From Comamonas flocculans (GTDB lineage: Bacteria; Pseudomonadota; Gammaproteobacteria; Burkholderiales; Burkholderiaceae_C), in contig NZ_CP042344.1 in NCBI RefSeq assembly GCF_007954405.1, positions 868,001-932,000 on the forward strand: DNA of 64,000 bases. Direction: 5' to 3'. How positions within the stretch are numbered: position 1 is the stretch's first letter; each line of letters begins with the position of its first letter. Both the position numbers and the translations under genes were made by a program. The notes beneath the pieces were generated by a model that did no database searches, was not told the origin of the DNA, and saw nothing but the letters and a program-made list of their open reading frames with translations. Of this stretch, positions 37,558-48,527 are shown piece after piece.

Positions 37558-38520
37558 TCATGCGTCGTTACCGGCCACGATGGCCATGACCGCCATGCGC
37601 ACCGCGATGCCGAATGCCACCTGCGAGAGGATCACCGCCTGCGGCCCGTCGGCCACGGCGGAGTCGATCTCCACGCCGCGGTTGATCGGCCCCGGATGCA
37701 TCACGATGGCATCCGGCCTGGCCCAGGCGAGCTTCTCCGGCGTGAGGCCGAAGGTCTTGAAGTACTCCTCGCGCGAGGGCAGCAGCGCGCCGCTCATGCG
37801 CTCGTTTTGCAGGCGCAGCATGATGATCACGTCCGCATCCCTGATGCCTTCCTGCAGGTTGTCGAAGACGCGCGTTCCCATGCTCTCGAAACCCGCGGGC
37901 GCCAGCGTGCGCGGCCCGACCACGCGCACCTCGGGGCAGCCCAGCACCTTCAGGGCATGGATGTCCGAGCGCGCCACGCGCGAATGCAGCACGTCGCCGA
38001 CGATGGCCACCACCAGGTTGGAGAAATCCTGCTTGTAGTGGCGGATGGTGTACATGTCCAGCAGCCCCTGCGTGGGGTGCGAATGCCAGCCATCGCCGGC
38101 GTTGACCACATGCACGTGCGGCGCCACGTGCTGCGCGATCAGGTAGGGTGCGCCCGACTGGCTGTGGCGCACCACGAACAGATCGGCGGCCATGGCCGAG
38201 AGGTTGTCCACGGTGTCCAGCAGCGTCTCGCCCTTGGAGGTGGACGAGCGGCCGATGTCCAGCGTGAACACGTCGGCCGACAGGCGCTTGGCCGCAATGT
38301 CGAAGGTGGTGCGCGTGCGCGTGCTGTTCTCGAAGAACAGGTTGAACACGCTCTTGCCGCGCAACAGCGGCACCTTCTTGACCTCGCGCTCATTCATGCC
38401 GACGAAGCTCGTGGCGGTGTCCAGGATATGCGTGAGGATGTCGCGCGGCAGGCGGTCGAGCGACAGCAGGTGGATCAGCTCGCCGTGCTGGTTGAGCTGG
38501 GGATTGCGCGGACTGGGCAC
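37558..38520 (-). CDS. pyrB: aspartate carbamoyltransferase catalytic subunit
   Basis: PyrB joins carbamoyl phosphate and aspartate. The 320-residue product has the carbamoyl-phosphate site as [15 protein letters not shown] (ENSTRTRT instead of EPSTRTRT), the HSQSGAPYL and [13 protein letters not shown] segments for aspartate, and [13 protein letters not shown] near the end. It starts with GTG two bases after the pyrR stop. No regulatory PyrI is present; the inactive dihydroorotase behind it is the expected partner. Confidence 0.97.
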   Translation of the reverse strand: MPSPRNPQLNQHGELIHLLSLDRLPRDILTHILDTATSFVGMNEREVKKVPLLRGKSVFNLFFENSTRTRTTFDIAAKRLSADVFTLDIGRSSTSKGETLLDTVDNLSAMAADLFVVRHSQSGAPYLIAQHVAPHVHVVNAGDGWHSHPTQGLLDMYTIRHYKQDFSNLVVAIVGDVLHSRVARSDIHALKVLGCPEVRVVGPRTLAPAGFESMGTRVFDNLQEGIRDADVIIMLRLQNERMSGALLPSREEYFKTFGLTPEKLAWARPDAIVMHPGPINRGVEIDSAVADGPQAVILSQVAFGIAVRMAVMAIVAGNDA

Positions 38521-38522
38521 GC

Positions 38523-39041
38523 TCAGACCTCCTTGACGTCGAAGTGAAAGTCGCCTTCGGCGGTGCGCGCCAGACCCAGGTGCAGCCCGGGCGGCAGGCT
38601 GATGCGCGCCGCCGCGAAGTCGGCGGCCACCGGCAGCTCGCGCCCGCCGCGGTCCACCAGCACCGCCAGGCGCACGCGTGCCGGGCGGCCGTAGTCGAAC
38701 AGCTCATTGAGCACCGCGCGTATCGTGCGCCCGGTGTAGAGCACGTCGTCGAGCACCAGAATGTCGGCGCCATTGACGTCGAAGGGCAGGCGCGTCTGCA
38801 CGCTGGCGGCCAGGCCGCGCTGGGCATAGTCGTCGCGGTGCATAGACGAAGACAGCACGCCCGCCTCGTGCGCCAGCGACAGCTCCGGCTGCAGGCGCTC
38901 GGCCAGCCAGGCGCCCCCCGAGGCGATGCCGACCAGGCGCGTGCCCGGTTCGAGCATGCGGCGCACGGCTTCGCGCAACTGCAGGTACAGCGCCTGTGCA
39001 TCCAGCGCCAGATGGCCGGCGGTGGCCGCCGTTGGCTTCAT
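38523..39041 (-). CDS. pyrR: bifunctional pyr operon regulator / uracil phosphoribosyltransferase PyrR
   Basis: The 172-residue type I phosphoribosyltransferase fold has the PRPP loop [14 protein letters not shown] and the N-terminal [13 protein letters not shown] loop. PyrR in Gram-positives binds pyr mRNA in response to UMP; the role in betaproteobacteria is less defined, though the operon position directly before pyrB suggests control of pyrimidine synthesis. It overlaps ruvX by four bases (ATGA). No obvious PyrR-binding leader is seen upstream of yqgE. Confidence 0.94.
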   Translation of the reverse strand: MKPTAATAGHLALDAQALYLQLREAVRRMLEPGTRLVGIASGGAWLAERLQPELSLAHEAGVLSSSMHRDDYAQRGLAASVQTRLPFDVNGADILVLDDVLYTGRTIRAVLNELFDYGRPARVRLAVLVDRGGRELPVAADFAAARISLPPGLHLGLARTAEGDFHFDVKEV

Positions 39042-39457
39042 TCGAGACTCCTCAGAAATTGCTCCAGGATGATGCAGGCCGAGGCCGCATCCGCATCGCG
39101 CGCGCCGCTGGACAGCGCCTCGGTGGTGCTGTAACGCTCGTCCACCTCGTACACCGGCAGGCCGAAGCGCCCGTGCAACTGGCGAGCGAAGCGCCGCGCG
39201 CGCACCGTGTTTTCATGTTCGGCGCCGTCGGGGTGAAAGGGTACGCCGACCACCAGCGCATCGGGCTGCCATTCCCTGACGTAGCGCGCCACCTGCTCCA
39301 GGCGCGCCTGACCCTCGGCATGGATGCTCTTTTGCGGGCTGGCGCGCGCGAGCAGGCGATTGCCCGTGGCCACGCCGGTGCGCTTGAGTCCGTAGTCGAA
39401 GGCCAGGAAGGACTGCAGCGTGGCGGGCGGCAAGGGCCGCCCCGGGCCGGCGTTCAT
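39038..39457 (-). CDS. ruvX: Holliday junction resolvase RuvX (YqgF)
   Basis: The 139-residue RNase H-like nuclease begins FLAFDYGLKRTGVATGN with the first catalytic aspartate, then VVGVPFHPDGAEHENT and VYEVDERYSTTEAL with the second acidic site, and a late D-A-A-S-A segment. YqgF proteins take part in 16S rRNA 5' maturation and may process junctions. It overlaps yqgE upstream and pyrR downstream by four bases each, a fully coupled operon. This is the canonical yqgE-yqgF pairing. Confidence 0.95.
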   Translation of the reverse strand: MNAGPGRPLPPATLQSFLAFDYGLKRTGVATGNRLLARASPQKSIHAEGQARLEQVARYVREWQPDALVVGVPFHPDGAEHENTVRARRFARQLHGRFGLPVYEVDERYSTTEALSSGARDADAASACIILEQFLRSLE

Positions 39458-40089
39458 GCCCGCCCTGCCTCGGGCGAGAGCCTGGCCGCGCTCACGCCCA
39501 GCAGCGCCAGCGCGCGGTCGTAGCGCTCGGAGATGGGCGCTTCAAAGATCACCTCGGGGTCGGCCAGCACGGTCAGCCAGGCGTTGGCCGCAAGCTCCGA
39601 TTCGAGCTGGCCTTCGCCCCAGGCGGAATAGCCGAGCATCACCAGGACCCGGCGTGGGCCGGCGCCATGCGACAGGGCCTCGAGCACGTCGCGCGAGGTA
39701 GTCATCTCCAGCCCGCCCGGTACGGCCAGCGTTGCAGCGTACGGCGTGGGCTCGTCCTCCATTTCCACCATGGTGCTCGCCGGGTGGGGCGAATCGAGTA
39801 CCTCCGGGCGCATGACTTCGTGCAGCACGAAGCCGCGCTCCATCTGCATCGGCCCCCCGTGGAACACCGGCTGGCGCGTCAGGTCTTCGCGCCCGAGCGA
39901 CAGCTCCACGCGCTCGAACAGGTCCTGCATGTCGAGCTTGGTCGGCTTGTTGATCACCAGGCCCAGCGCGCCGCCCGCGCCATGCTCGCAGACATAGACC
40001 ACGCTGTGCGCGAAGGTCTGGTCGCGCAGCCCGGGCATGGCAATCAGGAAATGGTTGGTCAGGTTGACGGTCGTCGGATCGGCGGACAT
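39454..40089 (-). CDS. yqgE: YqgE/AlgH family protein (DUF179)
   Basis: This 211-residue protein belongs to the widespread YqgE family of unknown biochemical role. It starts LTNHFLIAMPGLRDQTFAHSVVYVCEH, the standard N-terminus, and has GLVINKPT and GGPMQMERGFVLH, then VMLGYSAWGEGQLESEL. It is the first gene of yqgE-ruvX-pyrR-pyrB-pyrX. The only gap before it is the 67 bases to the end of chpA, so its promoter must lie in or near the end of that gene. Confidence 0.94.
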   Translation of the reverse strand: MSADPTTVNLTNHFLIAMPGLRDQTFAHSVVYVCEHGAGGALGLVINKPTKLDMQDLFERVELSLGREDLTRQPVFHGGPMQMERGFVLHEVMRPEVLDSPHPASTMVEMEDEPTPYAATLAVPGGLEMTTSRDVLEALSHGAGPRRVLVMLGYSAWGEGQLESELAANAWLTVLADPEVIFEAPISERYDRALALLGVSAARLSPEAGRA

Positions 40090-40156
40090 GGACCCATTTT
40101 ATTGAACCCTGCGCGGCTTTCACGCACCGCGCTGGCGCACCGCCTTGCCCGGCGCC

Positions 40157-43100
40157 TCAGTCCTGGGCCACCGCCTGCTCCATTTCCGCGTAACGCTGCA
40201 CCAGGCCGAGCAGCACCTCGTCCGAATAGGGCTTGCCCAGGTAGTGGCTCACGCCCAGGGCCACCGCGTGCTCCTTGTGCTTTTCGGCCATGCGCGAGGT
40301 GATCATGATGATGGGCAGGTCGGCGAGCTTGTCGTCGGCCCGTATCGCGCGCGCCAGGTCGAAGCCATCCATGCGCGGCATCTCGATGTCGGAGAGCACC
40401 ACCACCGGGCGCTCCTCGCGCAGGCGCTGCAGCGCCTGCAGGCCGTCGGCCGCGAGCGCCACCCGGTAGCCCTCGCGCTGCAGCAGGCGCTGGGTGACGC
40501 GGCGCACCGTGATCGAATCGTCCACCACCAGCACCAGAGGCACGGCCGCGGTGGACTGCAGCGCCGTCGCTGCGGGCAGCGCCTGGGCCGGCGCGGCCTT
40601 GCCGCGCAGCGCCTCGGGCGAGCGCATCACCGCACGCGCCTGCTCGCCGTACACCGTGGCCAGGGCCACCGGGTTGTAGATCAGCACCACCGCGCCCGAA
40701 GCGAGCACCGACATGCCTGCCAGGCCAGGCAGCGTGGACAGCTGCGGCCCCAGGTTCTTGACCACGACTTCCTGGTTGCCGAGCACTTCGTCCACATGCA
40801 GCGCAAGGCGCTGCGAGGCGCTGCGCACGATGACGACGGGGCGCGTCTTCTCGGCCGCCTGCGTGCTGCCGGCCGAAGCCTGCAGCAGCGCTCCCGCCCA
40901 GTACAGCGGCGCCTCCAGGTAAGCGCCAGCGGCGTAGGCTTGCTCCAGTTCTTCGGAGCTGGCGCGGCGCACCACTTCGATGATGTTTGCGGGTATGCCC
41001 ATGCTGAGCTTGCCCAGGCGCACCATGACCACCTGCGTCACCGCCGTGGTCAGGGGCAACACCATGCGAAATGCCGTACCCTGCCCCGCCGTGCTGGTGG
41101 TTTCGATGCGCCCGCCCAGCGACTGCACCTCGGTGCGCACCACGTCCATGCCTATGCCGCGCCCGGCCAGCTCGGTCACTTCGGCGGCGGTGGAAAAACC
41201 CGGCTGGAAAATGAGCTCGGCCGCGCGCTGCACGTCGATGGCCTCGTCCGGCGCGATCAGGCCCTGGGCCAGCGCGCGCTCGCGGATGCGCTCGACGTCC
41301 AGCCCCGCGCCGTCGTCGCGGAACTCCACCGACACGTCGTTGCCTTCGTAACCGGCCGTCACCACGATGGTGCCGGCCACCGGCTTGCCCGCCGCTTCGC
41401 GGGCCGCAGCCGACTCGATGCCGTGGCCGACACAGTTGCGCAGCAGGTGCTCGAAAGCCGGGGCCATGCGCTCGAGCACGCCGCGGTCCATCTCTATCGT
41501 GCCGCCGACGATGTCCAGGCGCACCTGCTTGCCGGTCTCGCGGCTGGCCTGGCGCACCACCGCGTACAGACGCTCGGAGAGCGAATCGAACTCCACCATG
41601 CGCGTGCGCAGCAGCTCGCGCTGCAGCTCGCGCGCCTGGCGGCCCTGGGCAGTGAGGTCGTCTTCCGCGCCTTCCACCGAGCGCTGCAGCGCGCGCTGCA
41701 CCGTCGCCACGTCATTGACCGATTCGGCCATCATGCGCGTGAGCTCCTGCATGCGCGTGAAGCGGTCGAACTCCAGCGGGTCGAACGCCGCCGCGCTCTC
41801 GCGCGACTGCGCCTGGCGCGATTGCATCTGCGATTCGGCCTGCACCTCGATGTCGCGCAGCTGGGCGCGCAGGCGCTCCAGGTTGCCGCTGAGGTCGTCG
41901 AGCGAGCCGCGCATCTGCAGCACGCGCGTGGACAGGCGCGAACGCGCAATCAGCACCTCGCCCACGTCGTTGACCATGCGGTCGAGCAGCTGCGAGCGCA
42001 CGCGCACCTGCTGCCCCCCGCCGGTGCGCGCGGAACCGCGCACCAGCTCCACCGGCCGCACTACCGCCGCCTGGGCCACCAGCGGCTTGGCTGCGGTATG
42101 GGCGTCGTCGGCGCCAAGGGCGCTCTCTGGTGCATCGGTCGCGCCGGCGCTCGCCTGCGACGCCGGCTCGGCGGGCTCCTGCCCCATCGCGCGCAAGGCG
42201 TCGAAGGTGGCCTGCAGGCCGTCAAAGCGCGTCATCAAGGGGTCGATGTCCGCGACCGTCGCGGACTCGGCATCGACCCCCTCGACCGCCGATTCCATGC
42301 GGTGGGCCATCTCGCCCAGGCGCAGGGCGCCCGCCAGGCGCGCACTGCCCTTGAGCGTATGCAGCGCGCGCAGCAATTCGGCGCGCGCCGCCATGTCGGC
42401 CGGCTGCTCGAGCCACTGGCGCAAGGCGCCGCCCAGAGTCGGCAACAGCTCCTGCGCCTCTTCTTCGAAAATCGGAAAGAGATCGGGATCGATGGTGTCT
42501 ATGACATCGATTTCGTCTTCGTCGGCATCGGCGGCGATGGCCTGGGCGATGGCGCGGTCGATCTCCTGATCGTGCTGGAAGGGGTCGTCGGACACCTCGT
42601 CGACCGCCAGCAGGGCCGGGGCGGCAGCCTCGATTGCAGGAGCAGCCTGATCGTCCTGTTCCGATGCAGCTTGGGGCTCGCCTGCAGCATCTGGTTCCGT
42701 TTCGGAAGCCGGGGCATGCTCGGGAATCGCGTCGGCGTCAGCCTCGGGCTCGATGAGCGCCTCTGGTGCGGGCCCACCGGCCGGCTCGGGCTGCGCGGGC
42801 GCCTCGGGTTCGGCCGGGGCGGACAGCGCCCCGATCTGCGAGTCGCGCCATTCCTGCAGGCGGTTGATCAGCGTTTCCTCGAGGTCGGCCTCGTCCTGCG
42901 GCGCCTGCGCCGCCAGGGACTGCGAGCCGCTGCTGATATCGGTCTGCAACAATGCATCGAGCTGCTGCAGCACCGCGACCTGCGGCACCTTGAGGAAGCC
43001 GGCCGCAAACTGGTGCAGCAGGCGGCGGATCTCATCGACCGCCTCACTGAGCGTGCCCAGGTGCTCGGCCGGCACGTGCCCCAGCAGTTGCAGGTGCTGC

Positions 43101-46100
43101 AGCGCATGCTCGAGCGTGCGCGACAGAGCGGACAGATCCACAAAGCCGACCGTGGCGGAGCTGCCAGCCAGCGAATGCGCCATCGCCACCGCCTCTTCCG
43201 AGACGGCGGGCGAGACCGCGCTCGCCCATTCCTGCACCTGGGCGACCAGGCGCCCCGACCATTCCTCCGCTTCGCTCAGATAGACGTTGTACAGGGCGGC
43301 AGGCACGCGCAGGTGCCCGACCTCCTTGAACTCCCCGTCGACGATGCTCGGCAGCGCCGGCGCAAACTCGGTCGGTTCGGGCTCGGTTTCGGCCGCCGGC
43401 GTGCCCGCCTCGGTCGCCGGCGCGAAGAGGTCCTCGGGCAGCAGCGCGGAGTGCCCGGGCACGTCGGATGCGCTTGGCGCCGCGGCCTCGGCTGCGGCAT
43501 CCAGGGGGCCTTCGATCAGGGTGTCGGCAAAACCAAAACCCGAATCGTGCGCACTCTCGCCTGGCGCTTCGGGCACGGGCGTCGGCAGCGGTGCGGTGCC
43601 CACCATCGGGTCGACCGCACCATCGACTTCGGCGTGCGCGGCGTCCGCGCTCGCACCGGTCCCGGCATGCACCCAGGGCCGCAGCACACCCTCGGCGCGC
43701 ATGGCCTGGGCCACACCCTGGAAGTCCGCGGCGCTCCAGGCACGGGCACCACCCTGCGCAAGGTCCTGGATCCAGGCGGCAAAAGCCTGCAAGGCGTCGT
43801 GGCAGAGGGTTCTGAGCTCCACCGACGCCGGTTTTTGGTGGACCAGCCAGTCGTTGAGCACCTGCTCCATGGCCCAGGCGGCTTCGCCGAATTCCTGCAG
43901 GCCGACCATGCGCGAGCTGCCCTTGAGCGTGTGAAACGCCCGGCGCAGCGTGGTCTGTTCTTCGATGTCGCCGGGCTGCTCATGCAGCGCTTGCACGGCC
44001 GCCAGACCATTGGCGATGACCTCGCGCGCTTCCTCGATGAAGATCTCCAGCAGTTCTTCGTCGATCTGCGCCTGCTCGGGTTCGGCGGCGGGCGTTTCGC
44101 TCGCACGCTCTTGCGGCGCCGCAGCCTGCTCGGGCACCATCGCCGGATCGGCGACGGCCGGCACGAGCGGGGCCGGTGCCTCGTCGGCCGCCAGCGTTGG
44201 CGCGGGGGCGGCCGGCGCGGCATCCAAATGCCCTCCCAGGTCCAGCGTGGGCAAGTCCAAGTCCAGCAGCGCAGACGCGCCCGGGGCTTCTGCAGCCGGC
44301 GTATCGGAGGCCTGCGGCGTCAGGGGGTCCGCGGGTGTCGACGGCGCCTCGGTCGGCGCGAGCAATTGCGGATCGACTTCGAACTCCGGCGCATCGCTCG
44401 CGCGCGCCGCCAGGACGTGCTCGGCGTCGTCCTGGCTGTCTTCCATGCGGGTGCGGGCAGTGGAGCCCATGACGATCTTGAGCTCGCCCAGCTCTTCGTC
44501 GTACACGAAGAGCTTGGCGGCCATGGCGCGCTGGTAACCCAGCATGTCCACGAGAAAGCCCAGCGCCCCCAGGCTGTTGCCCAGGCGCTCTACCACGCGC
44601 GGCTGCTCCTGGGCCGGCACTTCGTGCAGCATCAGTTGCTCGATCAGGTCGCGCATGCGCAGCACTGCCAGCGAGGCCTGCTCCAGCCCAAGCACCGACA
44701 GCACGCCGCGCATCTGCTGCATGCCCCCGGGCACCGGGGCAAGCACCGCGGTATCTTCGGGCTTGCGGAAGTACTGGTCGAGCGACTTTTCCACGTCGGC
44801 CAGGGTCACGCGCAGCTCGCCCACCACGCTGCCCATGGTCTGCTGGTCGCTCACGCGCCGGTACAGCTCTTCCATCCATGGTTCGAGCGGCTGGGATTCC
44901 CCCCCCAGCGTGACGCCGTCGAGCCGCCCGGCCAGCCTGCTGCCGCGCTCGGCCATGTGTTCGCGCGCCGCGTCGAGCTCTTCGAACGCGGCCTGCAGAT
45001 AGAGCACCGCGGTGGCCACCTCCATCGCCAATGCGGGAGCAGGCGGCTGCGCCGAATGCAGCGGCACGGCCACGGCGCGCATCAGCGCTTCGGCCAGCGG
45101 CTCGCTATCGAGCTGCAGCTTGCGCAGCGAATCGCAGACCAGGCTGAACTGGTCGGCCGCGAGCTTGATCTTGTGCTTGTCGCCGCCCGCCAGCGCCGAC
45201 CAGGTTTCGGTGGCCGCCGCAATGCGCTTGCGTGCCTGGGCCAGCAGCGCCGGATCGCACAGGCCGAAGCGCGGCGATTCGTAGTCGACCGGTGCGCTGC
45301 GCTGCAGGTCCCAGGCGTGGCGCACCGAGCGCAGGGCGGTCACGCCCGTGGCGTCCTCGGGCATGCGCGCCTGGGCGCAGAAGAAGAGCAGTTCGGGCAG
45401 CAGGCGCTCGGCCAGCGCGGTGTCACCACGCGCGAGCGCGGTGTACTGCATCAGCACGCGCGAGGTGGTGCGCTTGACGTAGGCGTCGACCGGCAGCCAG
45501 CGTCGACCTATGGCCTCGAAGAAGCCCGCGGCAGCCTTCCAGAACAGGCGCGGCTGGGTCTGCTGCTGCGCCGCGGCGAAACCCATGCACAGATGCTGCA
45601 TGTCCATGGCCGCATCCACGTCGCCATTCTTGACGATGCGCAGCACGGCCGAATCCAGATGCGTGCGCACCTCGGGGCTGTAGGGCAGGGGCAGTACCGA
45701 GCCGGGAAAGACCGGCTCGCGCATGCGCCGCTCGGCCGGCCACAGGTCCATGGGATGCACGTGCGGCACGCCCGCAAGCTGCTGCACCTGGCGGTACTGC
45801 GGGAACAGCGCCACCGGCGAAGTGCTCTTGCCCGCCAGGATGCTGTCCAGGTATTCGATGACCGCGAAACTCGCGCCCTCGAGCATCGAGACGGCCTCGT
45901 TGCGGCACAGTTCGGGCTGCTGGGTCAGCCGCTGCAGCGCCGCTTCCATGGCCTGCAGCACCAGTGCGGTCTGCTCCATGCCCACCATGACCAGCGCGCC
46001 GGTGCACTGGTGCAGCGTCAGGCGCACGTTGCGCAGCGGCGTGACGTCGTGCGATGCAAGGTCGGATTCGCCCGAACTCTCGATTTCATGCGCGAAATGG

Positions 46101-46228
46101 CGCAGCTGCTTGACTGCGCCGTCCAGCATCTTGCGCAGCTCGGCGTGTACCCATGCCAGGGGACCCAGGTCCTGCTCCTCATAACGAACGTCGCGCACCG
46201 CTGCGTGCGGGGCCCCCGTGGGTGACAT
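40157..46228 (-). CDS. chpA: ChpA/PilL hybrid histidine kinase of the Pil-Chp system
   Basis: This 2023-residue CheA-like kinase regulates type IV pilus motility. Two N-terminal units look like degenerate Hpt domains (HQCTGALVMVG; MRGVLSVLG). Three intact Hpt domains follow with phosphoacceptors His766 (HTLKGSSRMVG), His1018 (HSLAGSSATVG) and His1290 (HTLKGSARLAG), joined by long Pro/Ala/Glu-rich linkers. Next come a dimerisation helix pair, an HATPase domain (HLLRNCVGHGIE near 1594; DDGAGLD; GRGIGMDVV), a CheW-like domain and a C-terminal receiver with Asp1947. The ATG at 46228 follows GGAGGG; another in-frame ATG at 46261 is possible. P. aeruginosa ChpA is similar but has more Hpt domains. 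Confidence 0.93.
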   Translation of the reverse strand: MSPTGAPHAAVRDVRYEEQDLGPLAWVHAELRKMLDGAVKQLRHFAHEIESSGESDLASHDVTPLRNVRLTLHQCTGALVMVGMEQTALVLQAMEAALQRLTQQPELCRNEAVSMLEGASFAVIEYLDSILAGKSTSPVALFPQYRQVQQLAGVPHVHPMDLWPAERRMREPVFPGSVLPLPYSPEVRTHLDSAVLRIVKNGDVDAAMDMQHLCMGFAAAQQQTQPRLFWKAAAGFFEAIGRRWLPVDAYVKRTTSRVLMQYTALARGDTALAERLLPELLFFCAQARMPEDATGVTALRSVRHAWDLQRSAPVDYESPRFGLCDPALLAQARKRIAAATETWSALAGGDKHKIKLAADQFSLVCDSLRKLQLDSEPLAEALMRAVAVPLHSAQPPAPALAMEVATAVLYLQAAFEELDAAREHMAERGSRLAGRLDGVTLGGESQPLEPWMEELYRRVSDQQTMGSVVGELRVTLADVEKSLDQYFRKPEDTAVLAPVPGGMQQMRGVLSVLGLEQASLAVLRMRDLIEQLMLHEVPAQEQPRVVERLGNSLGALGFLVDMLGYQRAMAAKLFVYDEELGELKIVMGSTARTRMEDSQDDAEHVLAARASDAPEFEVDPQLLAPTEAPSTPADPLTPQASDTPAAEAPGASALLDLDLPTLDLGGHLDAAPAAPAPTLAADEAPAPLVPAVADPAMVPEQAAAPQERASETPAAEPEQAQIDEELLEIFIEEAREVIANGLAAVQALHEQPGDIEEQTTLRRAFHTLKGSSRMVGLQEFGEAAWAMEQVLNDWLVHQKPASVELRTLCHDALQAFAAWIQDLAQGGARAWSAADFQGVAQAMRAEGVLRPWVHAGTGASADAAHAEVDGAVDPMVGTAPLPTPVPEAPGESAHDSGFGFADTLIEGPLDAAAEAAAPSASDVPGHSALLPEDLFAPATEAGTPAAETEPEPTEFAPALPSIVDGEFKEVGHLRVPAALYNVYLSEAEEWSGRLVAQVQEWASAVSPAVSEEAVAMAHSLAGSSATVGFVDLSALSRTLEHALQHLQLLGHVPAEHLGTLSEAVDEIRRLLHQFAAGFLKVPQVAVLQQLDALLQTDISSGSQSLAAQAPQDEADLEETLINRLQEWRDSQIGALSAPAEPEAPAQPEPAGGPAPEALIEPEADADAIPEHAPASETEPDAAGEPQAASEQDDQAAPAIEAAAPALLAVDEVSDDPFQHDQEIDRAIAQAIAADADEDEIDVIDTIDPDLFPIFEEEAQELLPTLGGALRQWLEQPADMAARAELLRALHTLKGSARLAGALRLGEMAHRMESAVEGVDAESATVADIDPLMTRFDGLQATFDALRAMGQEPAEPASQASAGATDAPESALGADDAHTAAKPLVAQAAVVRPVELVRGSARTGGGQQVRVRSQLLDRMVNDVGEVLIARSRLSTRVLQMRGSLDDLSGNLERLRAQLRDIEVQAESQMQSRQAQSRESAAAFDPLEFDRFTRMQELTRMMAESVNDVATVQRALQRSVEGAEDDLTAQGRQARELQRELLRTRMVEFDSLSERLYAVVRQASRETGKQVRLDIVGGTIEMDRGVLERMAPAFEHLLRNCVGHGIESAAAREAAGKPVAGTIVVTAGYEGNDVSVEFRDDGAGLDVERIRERALAQGLIAPDEAIDVQRAAELIFQPGFSTAAEVTELAGRGIGMDVVRTEVQSLGGRIETTSTAGQGTAFRMVLPLTTAVTQVVMVRLGKLSMGIPANIIEVVRRASSEELEQAYAAGAYLEAPLYWAGALLQASAGSTQAAEKTRPVVIVRSASQRLALHVDEVLGNQEVVVKNLGPQLSTLPGLAGMSVLASGAVVLIYNPVALATVYGEQARAVMRSPEALRGKAAPAQALPAATALQSTAAVPLVLVVDDSITVRRVTQRLLQREGYRVALAADGLQALQRLREERPVVVLSDIEMPRMDGFDLARAIRADDKLADLPIIMITSRMAEKHKEHAVALGVSHYLGKPYSDEVLLGLVQRYAEMEQAVAQD

Positions 46229-46274
46229 GGCTTGCCCTCCGAGTGTGGTCGCTTGAGGCATGGCTTCCCTGCGA

Positions 46275-48494
46275 TCAGGCAATCTTGAACCGCGCGACCG
46301 ACTGGCGCAATTCCTCCGCCATCTTGGACAGCTCGCGCACCTGGTGCGCCGTGGTGCGCGTGCCCTCACCGGTCTGCTCGGTCACCGCGAAGATGTGCTG
46401 AATGTTCTCGGCCACGCCGTTGGCCAGGCTGGCTTCGCGCAGCGTGGATGAGGAGATGCTCTCGATGAGCTCGGCGAGCTTGCGCGAGACGTTGTCGATC
46501 TCGGACAGCGCGGTACCGGCGCTGTCGGACAGGCGCGCCCCCTCGACCACGCCGCGCGTGGAACGCTCCATGGCGGCCACCGCGTCCTGGGTGTCGGTCT
46601 GGATCGCCTTCACCAGCGCGGCAATCTGGCGCGTGGCGTCCGCCGAGCGCTCGGCCAGGCGCTGCACTTCCTCGGCCACCACCGAGAAGCCGCGCCCCGC
46701 CTCGCCGGCGGATGCCGCCTGGATGGCGGCGTTCAGGGCCAGCAGGTTGGTCTGTTCGGTAATGCCCGAGATCAGCTCGGTGATTTCGCCAATCTCCTGC
46801 GACGATTCGCCCAGGCGCTTGATACGCTTGGAGGTGTCCTGGATCTGGTCGCGGATCGCGTTCATGCCGCCGATGGCGTTCTGCACCGCCTTCAGGCCCT
46901 CATCGGCCGCCTGCCTGGACTGCTGGGCCACCGAGGCCGATTCCTGCGCCTGCGAGGACACCTGGTTGATGCGCGCCGCCATGTCGAGCACCGACTGGCC
47001 GGTCTCGCGAATCTCGCGCAGCTGCTCGCTGGAGGCCGCCAGCAGCTCGGTCGAGGTGCCGTCCACCTGCGTGGTCGTCTGCGCCACGCGCGTGGCGGTG
47101 TTCTGCACGCTGCCCACCAGCACGCGCAACTCTTCCACCGTGTAGTTCACCGAGTCGGCGATCGCGCCGGTGATGTCCTCGGTCACCGTGGCTTCCTGCG
47201 TCAGGTCGCCCTCGGCCACCGACTGCAGCTCGTTCATCAGGCGCAAGATGGCCGCCTGGTTGGCGTCGTTGATGCGCTTGGCCTCGAGCTCCTGCAGGCG
47301 CGCTTCCTGACGCTGCTGCTCGGACAGCAGCTGGCGGCGCTCGCTTTCACGCAGCTGCACGCGTGCAATGCCCACGCCGCACAGCAGCACGAACAGGGCC
47401 AGCACAGCCAGCAGGGCGATCTCGCTGATGCCGTAACCGGCCTGCGCCGTGAGTTTGGCCTGGATCGACTCCAGTGACTCGCGCGCGGGCTCGGCGTCGG
47501 CCAGCAGCACCGACTGCGCGCTGCGCGAGGCCGAGAGTTCGGAGGCGCTGTCCAGCAGCAGCGTGGCGCGCGGCTCGTTCTCGTCGTACAGCGCCAGCAG
47601 CGCCGCGCCGTCGGAGCCGACCAGCAGCTGGGAATTGCGCTGCGTGAGCGCACGGAAGTTCGCCACGTCCTCGTCGAGCTGCGCCTGCACGCCGACGCCG
47701 GCGCCGCCATACACCAGGTTCGCGTCCAGGATGATGCGCTGGGTCAGCGTGGCCAGGCGCCCGGCGGCGTCCATGGCCGCGATGTCGCCGTCCTGGTAGG
47801 CACGTGCCGCGACCGCGCGGGCCGCGCGCAGCCAGTCGCCCGACTCCTGGTTCATCGCCTGCATGGCCTTGCGCGTTTCCACCAGCGTGGAGGTCTGCGA
47901 TTGCATGGCCGAGACGTAGCGCTCCACACGCTCCATGATCGGGCGCATGTCCTCGAGCTCGGCGCGGAAGGACGCGCCCAGCGCCTTCACCCCGAGCTCG
48001 CTGTTGCCGCTGGTGAGCGCCTGGATGTTGCGCGAAAAGCCGCGCGAGCTGTCGGCCAGTTCTTCAAAGGCCTTGGGCCGACCGCCCAGCGCCTCGTCGA
48101 ACGCCTTGACCAGGCGCTGCGACTGCGTCAGGGCTTCACCCACGGCGGTCAACTGGCGCGCGGAGGTCTGCGCGCGCTGCACCAGCCAGCCGCCGAACAG
48201 CACGAGAACGAGCACGCCCATGCCGAGCAGGGCCAGCAGGTGGCGCTGGTGGGTCGCCGCAGTGGCGCGGCCCAGCACCGGCAGCGTGATCTTGTCGTCT
48301 TCGCTCGAGGCAGCGTCCGGTGCGGCGGGCTCTCCACCCTCGCCGCGGATGCTCTCGGCGCCGTCCGAGCGAAACGCCGTGGACAGGCCTTCGCCATGCT
48401 GCGGGTCCACCCCGAGATCGACCCGGCTGGGCTGGGCCTCGGCTTGCGCCGGCGCCCGCCCCAGGAGTCTGTTCAGTGCATCAACCAAGGACAT
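46275..48494 (-). CDS. pilJ: methyl-accepting chemotaxis protein PilJ
   Basis: The 739-residue chemoreceptor of the Pil-Chp system has a long cytoplasmic N-terminus (about 1-80), a membrane helix (about 82-101), a periplasmic region of about 250 residues with PilJ-type repeats, a second helix (about 355-375), a HAMP-like segment and a signalling domain whose hairpin reads [19 protein letters not shown] (about 595-613). The Q/E-rich methylation helices are present. GGGGAG precedes the start. It lies 33 bases after pilI and 46 before chpA. Confidence 0.95.
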   Translation of the reverse strand: MSLVDALNRLLGRAPAQAEAQPSRVDLGVDPQHGEGLSTAFRSDGAESIRGEGGEPAAPDAASSEDDKITLPVLGRATAATHQRHLLALLGMGVLVLVLFGGWLVQRAQTSARQLTAVGEALTQSQRLVKAFDEALGGRPKAFEELADSSRGFSRNIQALTSGNSELGVKALGASFRAELEDMRPIMERVERYVSAMQSQTSTLVETRKAMQAMNQESGDWLRAARAVAARAYQDGDIAAMDAAGRLATLTQRIILDANLVYGGAGVGVQAQLDEDVANFRALTQRNSQLLVGSDGAALLALYDENEPRATLLLDSASELSASRSAQSVLLADAEPARESLESIQAKLTAQAGYGISEIALLAVLALFVLLCGVGIARVQLRESERRQLLSEQQRQEARLQELEAKRINDANQAAILRLMNELQSVAEGDLTQEATVTEDITGAIADSVNYTVEELRVLVGSVQNTATRVAQTTTQVDGTSTELLAASSEQLREIRETGQSVLDMAARINQVSSQAQESASVAQQSRQAADEGLKAVQNAIGGMNAIRDQIQDTSKRIKRLGESSQEIGEITELISGITEQTNLLALNAAIQAASAGEAGRGFSVVAEEVQRLAERSADATRQIAALVKAIQTDTQDAVAAMERSTRGVVEGARLSDSAGTALSEIDNVSRKLAELIESISSSTLREASLANGVAENIQHIFAVTEQTGEGTRTTAHQVRELSKMAEELRQSVARFKIA

Positions 48495-48527
48495 AGTGCT
48501 CCCCCAATCACGACGGTGCGCCCGCTC

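Noticed and set aside
40145..46225. 2026-codon open frame on the plus strand antisense to chpA
   Set aside because: Its product is rich in H, R, G and Q with no domain, and it mirrors the ChpA reading frame; long antisense frames are common in such GC-rich coding DNA.
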